The notes beneath the pieces were generated by a model. That model saw only the letters and a program-made list of their open reading frames with translations. It did no database searches and was not told the origin of the DNA. Both the position numbers and the translations under genes were made by a program. A DNA stretch of 5,373 nucleotides from Actinomycetes bacterium (lineage in GTDB: Bacteria; Actinomycetota; Acidimicrobiia; Spongiisociales; UBA5794). The DNA lies in NCBI GenBank assembly GCA_024640745.1, contig JAHEEL010000161.1:1-5373 (forward strand). The letters run 5' to 3'. Below, piece after piece: positions 1 through 4,802 of this stretch; the stretch's first letter is position 1; every line of letters starts with the position of its first letter.

Positions 1-127
1 CGGTCCTCGACATCTCTCCGAGGTTCGCTCCCTTTCCGCCCAACAATCCGCGCACCTCGTCCCAGCCGCCTCCAACGGCTTCCTCGGCCTGGTCGACCTC
101 ATCGAACCGATAGACCCACTTCTCCAT
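1..127 (-). CDS. ppdK: Pyruvate phosphate dikinase, N-terminal fragment (runs off left edge)
   Basis: Pyruvate phosphate dikinase interconverts ATP + pyruvate + Pi and AMP + PEP + PPi in the cytoplasm, through a swivelling phosphohistidine domain. Only the first 42 codons are in the window. They read M-E-K-W-V-Y-R-F at the start, matching the family's usual opening (K-W/Y-V-Y-x-F), then LLGGKGANLGEM at residues 28-39. That second motif is the glycine-rich signature at the entrance of the ATP-grasp nucleotide-binding domain, which in this family reads LLGGKGANLAEM. PEP synthase has a related VGGK motif but a different first strand, so dikinase is preferred. The stretch between strand and motif (residues 9-27) is acidic and unlike the short linkers I remember. 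The ATG at 127-125 is supported by a strong ribosome binding site. The gene is divergent from the CapA-like lipoprotein. The catalytic His and PEP domains lie outside the window. Confidence 0.85.
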   Translation of the reverse strand, partial: MEKWVYRFDEVDQAEEAVGGGWDEVRGLLGGKGANLGEMSRT

Positions 128-133
128 CCTGTG

Positions 134-139
134 CTCCTT
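134..139 (-). promoter_or_regulatory. Ribosome binding site of ppdK
   Basis: The minus strand reads AAGGAG six bases before the ATG at 127. This near-perfect Shine-Dalgarno sequence fixes the dikinase start and argues that its mRNA has a real leader. The leaders of the CapA-like and ParA-like genes, by contrast, appear to be absent or very short. Confidence 0.8.
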
Positions 140-210
140 CGTGCCGTGGACCGAAATCAACCCGGAATATCCGGCCGCGCAGACGCGCCAAGGCTCGCAT
201 TCCGAGACCT

Positions 211-224
211 GAACGGTACCGTTC
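211..224. promoter_or_regulatory. Perfect 14-bp palindrome, candidate operator between divergent genes
   Basis: GAACGGTACCGTTC is identical to its own reverse complement and lies in the 102-bp spacer between ppdK (start at 127, minus) and the CapA-like lipoprotein (start at 230, plus). It ends five bases before the lipoprotein ATG and contains the TANNNT box at 217-222. A protein bound here would block that promoter and might also affect ppdK, whose start is about 85 bp away. The half-sites resemble the GAAC/GTTC arms of actinobacterial LexA boxes, but the spacer is six bases instead of four, so I do not call it a LexA site. The palindrome itself is seen directly; the operator role is inference. 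Confidence 0.4.
217..222 (+). promoter_or_regulatory. Possible -10 element for the CapA-like gene
   Basis: TACCGT fits TANNNT, with its last base eight positions before the A of the ATG at 230. That spacing would place the transcript start at or next to the initiation codon (a leaderless or near-leaderless mRNA). This agrees with the lack of any Shine-Dalgarno sequence before this ATG. No good -35 hexamer is visible at 16-18 bp upstream. Confidence 0.3.
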
Positions 225-229
225 TCTCG

Positions 230-1375
230 ATGCATCGAATCCGATTCCTTCTCGTCCTCGGCTCCCTGGCACTGGCAGCCACGCTCGCAGCGTGTTCCGC
301 CGGCGCGGAAGCATCTCCGGCCGAAGACAACACCTTCGTCTCGGTCACGACCATCCCGCCCACAACGACGTCACCCACGACCATCGTCACCACAACGTCG
401 GCCCCTCCGACGACCACTACCGAGACCACGTCCGCAACGACAACAACGACAACAACGACGATGCCCGAGCCGGAGCCGAGGAAACGTCTCGTGATCAGCG
501 GGACCGGCGATGTCAACCTCGACCCCACCTTCGTCCGGTCCTTCCCCTCGACCGGCTACGAATATGCGTGGTCGGGTCTCCGCAATGTCTTCAACGAAGA
601 CGACGTGACCGTGATCAACCTCGAGTGCTCGGCATCTGACCTCGGTAGTCCGTGGGACAAGCCGTGGACGTTCCGGTGCGACCCGGCCGCGCTCCCGTCC
701 ATGTCCGACGCCGGTGTCGAAGTCGCCAATCTCGCCAACAACCACGCGATCGACTACGGCTTCGAGGCGATGCTCGATGCCCGAAAGAACCTTGCGGCGG
801 TTGGCATCGAGCCGGTGGGAGCGGGGGCCACTCCGGCCGAGGCCTACGCCCCGGTACTCCTCGAGCGCAACGGCTGGACGATCGCCGTGCTCGGTGGTGG
901 CGGGGTTCATCCCGAGACGGGTTCGTGGATCGTCACCGAAGACCGTCCGGGAATGACCGACGGCGACTCCGAAGAAGCGATGACCGCGGCGATTCGCGCC
1001 GCCCGCGAGGTGGCGGATCTGGTCATCGTCACGATCCACTGGGGGGAGCAGGGAACGACGAAGCCTCGGCCGTTCGAGATCGGTCTCGCTGAGGCGTTCA
1101 TCGATGCAGGTGCCGACGGAGTATTCGGTCACCATCAGCATGTCCTCCAGCCCCTCGACTGGTACAAGGGCAGACCCATTGCGTGGGGGCTCGGGAACTT
1201 CGTATGGCAGGCCTACCCGGCCAAGTCTCGCCCAACGGCGATTGCCCAGTTCGTGTTCGAGCCCGATGGACGCATCGGTGCCTGCCTCGTCCCCGTCTAC
1301 ATCGAAGATACCGGCCACCCGGTCCTCCAAGACGGCTACGAGGGCCCGTGCGCCCCGGCCGACGGGGCGGAATAG
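230..1375 (+). CDS. CapA-family (PGA_cap) metallophosphatase-like lipoprotein
   Basis: This 381-residue protein is probably anchored to the outer face of the cytoplasmic membrane. The frame is open back to a GTG at 131, but the ATG at 230 is chosen because it begins a standard lipoprotein signal: M-H-R-I-R, a hydrophobic core (residues 6-20), and the lipobox L19-A-A-C22. Cys22 would carry the lipid. A low-complexity Thr/Pro/Ser spacer (about 40-78) and a short P/E stretch lead to the catalytic-type domain at about 86-360. Its motifs match the CapA/PgsA family, which has a calcineurin-like metallophosphoesterase fold: GTGDV (D94), INLEC (E132), LANNHAIDYG (N170, N171, H172), IHWGEQ (H270), FGHHQHVLQ (H301, H302, H304) and GLGNFVW (N323). 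Family members are tied to poly-gamma-glutamate or capsule biosynthesis, but no pgsB/pgsC partner is nearby. The substrate is therefore unknown, and an envelope hydrolase role is as likely as polymer synthesis. Confidence 0.85.
   Translation: MHRIRFLLVLGSLALAATLAACSAGAEASPAEDNTFVSVTTIPPTTTSPTTIVTTTSAPPTTTTETTSATTTTTTTTMPEPEPRKRLVISGTGDVNLDPTFVRSFPSTGYEYAWSGLRNVFNEDDVTVINLECSASDLGSPWDKPWTFRCDPAALPSMSDAGVEVANLANNHAIDYGFEAMLDARKNLAAVGIEPVGAGATPAEAYAPVLLERNGWTIAVLGGGGVHPETGSWIVTEDRPGMTDGDSEEAMTAAIRAAREVADLVIVTIHWGEQGTTKPRPFEIGLAEAFIDAGADGVFGHHQHVLQPLDWYKGRPIAWGLGNFVWQAYPAKSRPTAIAQFVFEPDGRIGACLVPVYIEDTGHPVLQDGYEGPCAPADGAE
433..460 (+). repeat. Short in-frame tandem repeat (9-bp unit) in the Thr linker
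   Basis: Two perfect copies of CAACAACGA (441-449 and 450-458) follow a partial copy (433-440). They encode the run of threonines at about residues 70-77 of the lipoprotein, reading ACA/ACG/ACC-type codons. Because the unit is a multiple of three, slippage would change linker length without breaking the frame. This is a plausible source of strain-to-strain length variation in the spacer between the membrane anchor and the domain. Confidence 0.6.
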
Positions 1376-1379
1376 CGGC

Positions 1380-1450
1380 CAAGAGACAGGGAGACGCCAG
1401 ACGCGAGGCAAGAGACGGCGGGCTGGTCTCGTGTCTACCTTCTCGTGTCT
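1380..1450. repeat. Repeat cluster: GAGAC-type direct repeats and complementary TCTCGTGTCT duplication
   Basis: This block fills most of the spacer after the lipoprotein stop. CAAGAGAC occurs at 1380-1387 and 1409-1416, with further AGAC/GAGAC units between. TCTCGTGTCT occurs twice, at 1427-1436 and 1441-1450, as a 14-bp tandem unit (12 of 14 bases identical). The two halves are complementary. AGACGCGAG (1399-1407) can pair over nine positions, one of them G-U, with CTCGTGTCT at either 1428-1436 or 1442-1450. GAGAC (1412-1416) can pair with GTCTC (1426-1430). The RNA could thus fold in mutually exclusive ways. Possible roles are a terminator for the lipoprotein gene (there is no U tract), an operator array for the ParA-like gene, or a dispersed REP-like repeat. 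Confidence 0.5.
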
Positions 1451-1496
1451 GCCGACCTTCCGCTCCGACACCAGGGCGAGCTGTGCACCGGCCTCC

Positions 1497-1502
1497 TACA
1501 AT
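1497..1502 (+). promoter_or_regulatory. -10 element, leaderless promoter of the ParA-like operon
   Basis: TACAAT matches the TANNNT consensus (5 of 6 to TATAAT) and ends exactly seven bases before the A of the ATG at 1509, so transcription would start on the initiation codon. No Shine-Dalgarno sequence lies before that ATG. Leaderless mRNAs with this geometry are common in actinomycetes. No good -35 hexamer is seen at 17-18 bp; CCGACA at 1465-1470 is too far away at 26 bp. Confidence 0.55.
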
Positions 1503-1508
1503 CGACGC

Positions 1509-2264
1509 ATGGGAACAGTGATCGCGGTCGCGAATCAGAAGGGCGGGGTTGCGAAGACCACGACCGTCCACACTCTTGCCGCGGCGCTCGTCGAACGCGA
1601 CCGCCGGGTTCTGATCGTCGACCTCGATCCTCAGGCCTGTCTCACGTATGAGAACGGCCTCGACCCGGACGAGCTCGACGCAACGATCCACGACGTCATG
1701 CTCGGCCGCGTCGGCGTTTCCGAGGTGATTCTCAATGTCAACGGCGTCGACCTCGTACCGTCCTCCATCGACCTCGCCGGCTCGGAGATCCACCTCCTCA
1801 CAAAGACGGGACGGGAGTTCGTGCTCGGCCGCGCTCTGAAGAGCATCATCTCTGACTACGACTACGTGTTCATCGACTGTGCCCCGTCGCTGGGCATCCT
1901 CACACTCAACGGCCTCACTGCCGCAGACCATGTGTTGATCCCGTTCCAGGCGGAAACCCTATCGCACCGCGCGGTGGGTCAACTCCTCGACACGATCAAC
2001 GATGTCCGCGCGTACACCAACGAAGACCTCGAGGTGCTTGGGGCCGTCGCAACCATGTTCGATCGACGGACCAATCTCGGGAAGCAGGTGCTCGCCGAAG
2101 TCGCTGAGACCCACAACATTGAAGTCTTGCCGCCTCCAATCCCCCGCTCCGTCAAGGTTGCAGAAGCACCGGGCCGGGGGCGCTCCGTTCTCGACCATGC
2201 CCGTCGATCGACGAGCGCTCAGGCCTACCGAGCGCTCGCCGAGGAAGTGGAGCGACGCACATGA
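1509..2264 (+). CDS. Orphan ParA/MinD-family ATPase (actinobacterial type)
   Basis: This 251-residue ParA-family P-loop ATPase probably dimerises on ATP and binds DNA non-specifically. The frame is open further upstream, but the ATG at 1509 is chosen because strand 1 of the fold follows directly (V-I-A-V-A-N-Q) and a leaderless promoter fits. Visible motifs are the deviant Walker A KGGVAKTT at 11-18 (signature Lys11, P-loop Lys16), the A' motif VDLDPQ at 37-42 (Asp38, Asp40), and Walker B VFIDCAPSLG at 120-129 (Asp123). There is also LTLNGLTAAD at 131-140 and a C-terminal PPPIPRSVKVAEA block at 208-220. From memory it closely resembles mycobacterial Rv3213c, which shares the alanine in the P-loop where ParA normally has glycine, and it differs from the parAB-operon ParA. 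There is no N-terminal helix-turn-helix, no ParB gene beside it and no parS-like site noticed. It overlaps the zinc-ribbon gene by 4 bp, so the two are probably co-made. Its cargo is unknown. Confidence 0.88.
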   Translation: MGTVIAVANQKGGVAKTTTVHTLAAALVERDRRVLIVDLDPQACLTYENGLDPDELDATIHDVMLGRVGVSEVILNVNGVDLVPSSIDLAGSEIHLLTKTGREFVLGRALKSIISDYDYVFIDCAPSLGILTLNGLTAADHVLIPFQAETLSHRAVGQLLDTINDVRAYTNEDLEVLGAVATMFDRRTNLGKQVLAEVAETHNIEVLPPPIPRSVKVAEAPGRGRSVLDHARRSTSAQAYRALAEEVERRT

Positions 2265-2587
2265 CCGATCGCAGCGATCCACAGGGGAAGCGGGCGCTGT
2301 TCGAGACGCCTCCGACGGACATCGACGATCCACTGGAGGACGACGAGCTCCGTGAGCCCGAGCACCGGGAGGGGCAAGCGGCCCTCTTCTCGACCGGCGA
2401 GCATCAATCGGGGACGGGTGTTATCGACTGCTCGCACTGCGACACCAAGACACGAGCGTCATACGTGGACATTGGTGTGCGGATCGCGTTGATCTCACTC
2501 TGGATCCCAGGAAAGCACTTCAGCAGATGGATGCAGTGCCCGAACTGCCAGCGGCGGTCGTGGTGCCGCGTGCAGTGGTGGGCCTAG
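2261..2587 (+). CDS. Small zinc-ribbon protein coupled to the ParA-like ATPase
   Basis: This is a 108-residue protein of unknown function. Its ATG shares ATGA with the upstream stop, and GTGGAG (2247-2252) lies eight bases before it, so translation is coupled to the ATPase. The N-terminal half (1-50) is polar and acidic, probably disordered, and carries two similar short motifs: RALFET (11-16) and AALFST (40-45). The second is preceded by Gln39, giving QAALF. The C-terminal half (about 54-108) looks like one zinc ribbon: C57-x2-C60, a mainly hydrophobic insert with basic and aromatic residues (70-91), then C93-x2-C96. It closes with a Trp-rich tail (W101, W106, W107) and an extra Cys102. There are no transmembrane helices and no signal peptide. 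By position I infer that it is the partner or adaptor of the ATPase, bridging it to DNA, RNA or another protein. I do not recognise a named family. Confidence 0.75.
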   Translation: MTDRSDPQGKRALFETPPTDIDDPLEDDELREPEHREGQAALFSTGEHQSGTGVIDCSHCDTKTRASYVDIGVRIALISLWIPGKHFSRWMQCPNCQRRSWCRVQWWA

Positions 2588-2604
2588 CTGCCGTTCGTCA
2601 CAGA

Positions 2605-2631
2605 GGCGGCCGCCGCGTCGCTCGAGCCGCC
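2605..2631. terminator. Possible bidirectional terminator between convergent genes
   Basis: The 60-bp spacer between the zinc-ribbon stop (2587) and the thioesterase stop (2648) contains GGCGGC (2605-2610) and its complement GCCGCC (2626-2631), with a 15-base loop. Within it, GGCGGCCGCC (2605-2614) is a perfect 10-bp palindrome. Only ATTTG follows on the plus strand, so there is no true U tract. A structure-only terminator serving two convergent genes is plausible but unproven. Confidence 0.3.
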
Positions 2632-2647
2632 ATTTGACCACCCACCC

Positions 2648-3022
2648 CTAGCGAGGCCGGAGGAACCGCTCGCGGTCGACCGCAAGACGCGTGTGGTTGC
2701 CGGTTGCAACGAGTCGGTCTCCCTCGAACGCGGTCAGATGGAACGAGACCGAGCGACCGTCCAATCCAACGACCTCGGCAACCGCCTCGACCGATGCACC
2801 CACGAACGAGGCCGCTAGGTGGTCGATCGCAATGTGGGTCCCAACCGAGGTCACACCGGCATCAAGTCCGCCTGCAAGGGCAGCAACCGCGGCCTGCTCG
2901 AGGAGAGCAACGACACGCGGCGTGCCGAGCACGGGCACATCTCCACTCCCGAGTGCGATCGCGGTGTCCGTCGCTTCGACGGTCAAGGTTGCGGTTCCTC
3001 TGGCGCCGATCTCGAGTCCCAT
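2648..3022 (-). CDS. FlK-type (hotdog-fold) acyl-CoA thioesterase
   Basis: This 124-residue cytoplasmic thioesterase is of the single-domain hotdog family typified by fluoroacetyl-CoA thioesterase FlK. The frame is open upstream to 3286, but that region has no family character; ATG at 3022 gives the normal length (the only other upstream codon types nearby are CTG). Key blocks are GSGDVPVLGTPRVVALLEQA (25-44), TSVGTHIAIDHLA (58-70) and VDRERF (115-120). FlK's catalytic Thr42, Glu50 and His76 fall on Thr34, Glu42 and His68 with a constant offset of eight, and FlK's Gly69 on Gly61, so the active site looks intact. FlK's lid phenylalanines (33 and 36) would fall in G25-P30, where there is none. 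Fluoroacetyl-CoA specificity is therefore unlikely, and a general short or medium acyl-CoA substrate is inferred. The gene is divergent from the alpha/beta hydrolase. Confidence 0.85.
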   Translation of the reverse strand: MGLEIGARGTATLTVEATDTAIALGSGDVPVLGTPRVVALLEQAAVAALAGGLDAGVTSVGTHIAIDHLAASFVGASVEAVAEVVGLDGRSVSFHLTAFEGDRLVATGNHTRLAVDRERFLRPR

Positions 3023-3031
3023 ATCGGCCAG

Positions 3032-3037
3032 ACTGTA
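3032..3037 (-). promoter_or_regulatory. Possible -10 element of the thioesterase gene
   Basis: The minus strand reads TACAGT (TANNNT), ending nine bases before the ATG at 3022. This would start transcription two or three bases before the start codon. No Shine-Dalgarno sequence sits at a useful distance (GAGGGG is 15 bases away), which favours a near-leaderless mRNA. No clear -35 box is seen. Confidence 0.35.
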
Positions 3038-3176
3038 CCCCTCGAAGGACGATCCATGGACCAGAACAGGAGCCTCATCAGATGCACGACCCGACAGGTC
3101 GGTGGTCGGCGTTTGCGTCGACACGAGGGGCAGTCGCCGTTCCATTCGCCGGCACGGTGGCGGACTGGCCGTGGCG

Positions 3177-4151
3177 ATGAAGCATCCCATCGACCTCGTC
3201 GGCGGAGCGATCGTTGCGTACGGGCCGGACCGGCTCAGGTTCTTCAGCGACGGCTGGGGTGATCTTGCAGCGATCGGAGACGCCACGGTTCCGACGGGCG
3301 AACCAGCTCCGATTCCGATCGATTGGGTGTCGGAGACCGTGGATGCGGGAATGGAGATCTCCGTCGGTGTCTTCGAGAGCCCCTCCTCCGTGTTGCCGGA
3401 CTATGCCAGGTACGGGGCCGTGACGCGAGTCGTCCCGCGATCCGGAACCGATCGGATGGTGGTGATGATGGCGGCCTGGAACGAGCACGACTCCCGGGCG
3501 CGATTCGGCATCGCGCGCCGCCTCGCCGGCCGCCACATCGGCAGCCTCGTTCTCGAGAATCCGTACTACGGCGTGCGACGGCCAACCGACCGGGACGGCC
3601 AACCAATCCGAACCGTCGAGGACTTCTTCCGGATGGGCACCGGCGCCGTGTCGGAGGGTCGCGGCCTTCTGGCCACGGTGCGCGCATCGGGCTACGTGCC
3701 GGGGGTCACCGGCTATTCGATGGGAGGCAATTTGGCTGCGCTGGTCAGTTCCACGATGTCGTTTCCGGTTGCTACGGCTCCGCTGGCGGCGTCCTATTCA
3801 CCCTCGCCCGTCTACCTCGATGGCGTCCTGCGCTCGGGCATCGACTGGACAGCACTCGGCGGCGAGGACACAGCCGCGCCGCAACTGCGCGAAACGCTCC
3901 TCGCTGCTTCGGTTCTCGATCGCCCGGCGCCCGAGCATGCCCGGCACGCGGTTCTCGTGTCGGCCCGGTTGGACGGCTACGTTCCACCAGCGGCGACCGA
4001 AGCGCTGCATGCCCATTGGCCGGGATCCGAACTGCGGTGGCTCGGCGGGGGCCACGCGACGCTGCTCTGGTTCCACAAGGGGGCGCTGGCCGCCGCCGTC
4101 GAGGACTCGTTCGAGCGCCTGGTCGGCCAACGGCCGAACGTCGATCCGTGA
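3177..4151 (+). CDS. ABHD18/DUF2048-like alpha/beta hydrolase
   Basis: This 324-residue predicted cytoplasmic serine hydrolase lacks a signal peptide or membrane segment. The start is uncertain: ATG at 3177 is used, but GTG at 3171 is in frame two codons earlier and neither has a good ribosome site. The family is suggested by LVLENPYYGVRRP (124-136) followed by a region with F-F-R-M-G (150-154), then the nucleophile elbow GYSMGG (179-184, Ser181), which is the pattern I know from ABHD18 (Abhydrolase_10). The rest of the triad is likely Asp266 in ARLDGYVP and His293 in GGGHATL, in the normal order and spacing. The oxyanion region is probably around A99-A100-W101. The substrate is unknown; esters or lipids are the usual targets of such folds. 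The gene is divergent from the thioesterase across 154 bp, and convergent to the HdeD-like gene with only 16 bp between stops. Confidence 0.8.
   Translation: MKHPIDLVGGAIVAYGPDRLRFFSDGWGDLAAIGDATVPTGEPAPIPIDWVSETVDAGMEISVGVFESPSSVLPDYARYGAVTRVVPRSGTDRMVVMMAAWNEHDSRARFGIARRLAGRHIGSLVLENPYYGVRRPTDRDGQPIRTVEDFFRMGTGAVSEGRGLLATVRASGYVPGVTGYSMGGNLAALVSSTMSFPVATAPLAASYSPSPVYLDGVLRSGIDWTALGGEDTAAPQLRETLLAASVLDRPAPEHARHAVLVSARLDGYVPPAATEALHAHWPGSELRWLGGGHATLLWFHKGALAAAVEDSFERLVGQRPNVDP
4123..4137. terminator. Short GC hairpin at the end of the hydrolase gene
   Basis: TCGGCC (4123-4128) and GGCCGA (4132-4137) form a perfect six-pair stem with a three-base loop, within the last codons of the hydrolase and just before the 16-bp gap to the convergent HdeD-like gene. 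No U tract follows on either strand. It may slow polymerase at a convergent boundary, or it may simply reflect GC-rich codons. Confidence 0.2.
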
Positions 4152-4167
4152 GGCAGCCCCGCGGACG

Positions 4168-4704
4168 CTACGCGTTCTTGATCTGAAGCCCGGCGACGAT
4201 CTCCAGCACCCCGTCGATGACGAAGAACACGCCCGCGATGATCGCCAACACGAGCACGGAAGCGGCCGGCCACAGTAGGACGACGGCGCCCGCAGCGACG
4301 GCCAGCGCTCCGCCGGCGATCACCCAGCCGCGGCTTTCCATGGCGCTGTCGCCGATGCCGCGAAAGACGTCAACGAGACCCGAGATGATCCAGAAGATGG
4401 CAGCGATCAGCACGATGATCGCAATCGTCTCGGCAGGATTCCGCATGACGACGATCCCGAGCACGATCCCAACCACGCCGACGATCATGAGCACCCATCG
4501 ACCGTCGGTGTCGCCGCCGAAGAGCGCGACGAGAAACCGCATGATGCCAAAGAAGAGCATCCAGATGCCGACGAGGAATCCAACGACCGTGAGAGTCTTC
4601 CCCGGCCAGAACAGAAGTGCGGCGCCGATGAGGATGCTGAGAATGCCCGAGATCAACAGCAACCACCAGTAGCTCTTCAGCTCGTTGTACACGGACGACT
4701 GCAT
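4168..4704 (-). CDS. HdeD/DUF308-family six-helix membrane protein
   Basis: This 178-residue inner-membrane protein has six predicted helices at about 12-33, 37-61, 69-87, 92-113, 127-145 and 148-170. They form three internal hairpin repeats. Each has a G-x3-I/V/A-x2-G helix, then a short turn with W-P or N-P (W33-P34, N89-P90, W145-P146), and a second helix ending in an acidic or basic residue plus hydrophobics (IMRF, LVDVF, VLEIV). That triplication is typical of DUF308, whose best-known member is HdeD, an acid-resistance-associated protein of Escherichia coli. In actinomycetes these proteins are common and mostly uncharacterised, so acid stress is only a family-level hint. The ATG at 4704 has a strong ribosome site. 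Upstream on the same strand, 129 bp away, lies the unidentified acidic protein gene; co-transcription is possible, but a separate promoter is likely. Confidence 0.85.
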   Translation of the reverse strand: MQSSVYNELKSYWWLLLISGILSILIGAALLFWPGKTLTVVGFLVGIWMLFFGIMRFLVALFGGDTDGRWVLMIVGVVGIVLGIVVMRNPAETIAIIVLIAAIFWIISGLVDVFRGIGDSAMESRGWVIAGGALAVAAGAVVLLWPAASVLVLAIIAGVFFVIDGVLEIVAGLQIKNA

Positions 4705-4710
4705 GCGAAA

Positions 4711-4716
4711 CCTCCC
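4711..4716 (-). promoter_or_regulatory. Ribosome binding site of the HdeD-like gene
   Basis: The minus strand reads GGGAGG six bases before the ATG at 4704. This strong Shine-Dalgarno sequence fixes the start and indicates a leadered mRNA. Confidence 0.75.
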
Positions 4717-4737
4717 GTTCGTTCGACCGGCTGCGCC

Positions 4738-4766
4738 ACACTACCCGACCACCCCAACGCCGTCCT
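4738..4766 (-). promoter_or_regulatory. Tentative promoter of the HdeD-like gene
   Basis: On the minus strand, TAGTGT (4743 down to 4738) fits the TANNNT -10 pattern. Exactly 17 bp upstream is AGGACG (4766 down to 4761), which shares only the central GAC of TTGACA. Transcription would start near 4731, giving a leader of about 27 bases that contains the GGGAGG ribosome site. The -35 match is weak. Confidence 0.3.
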
Positions 4767-4802
4767 TCGTTCTGTGCGCCCGCAACGTCGCATCCCATGT
4801 CA

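Noticed and set aside
211..224. LexA (SOS) box
   Set aside because: Actinobacterial LexA sites have GAAC and GTTC four bases apart; here they are six apart.
131..229. 33-codon N-terminal extension of the CapA-like gene from GTG at 131
   Set aside because: The ATG at 230 starts a textbook lipoprotein signal peptide with a lipobox. The extension would bury that signal, and it overlaps the ppdK ribosome-site region.
371..1471. Long open frame on the minus strand opposite the CapA-like gene
   Set aside because: Its Arg/Gly/Val-rich composition and absence of any motif mark it as a GC-driven antisense shadow; the plus-strand product has clear family motifs.
1104..1508. 135-codon extension of the ParA-like frame
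   Set aside because: It overlaps the CapA-like coding region in another frame and has shadow-frame composition (Ser/Arg/Pro-rich); the ParA fold starts at once after the ATG at 1509.
1509..2587. Plasmid or prophage partition module, or a defence system
   Set aside because: No replication initiator, ParB, parS array, integrase, nuclease or toxin gene is in the window, and the ATPase resembles a chromosomal actinobacterial type.
2691..3176. Long upstream extension of the hydrolase frame
   Set aside because: It is antisense to the thioesterase coding sequence, and its Ser/Thr/Pro/Arg-rich composition is that of a shadow frame.
3023..3286. 88-codon N-terminal extension of the thioesterase frame on the minus strand
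   Set aside because: It runs antisense into the hydrolase start, has no family similarity, and would make the protein far longer than other single-domain FlK-type enzymes.
3323..4186. Second long plus-strand frame inside the hydrolase
   Set aside because: Its Arg/Pro/Gly-rich translation is typical of a +1 shadow in GC-rich DNA; the overlapping hydrolase has a full catalytic triad.
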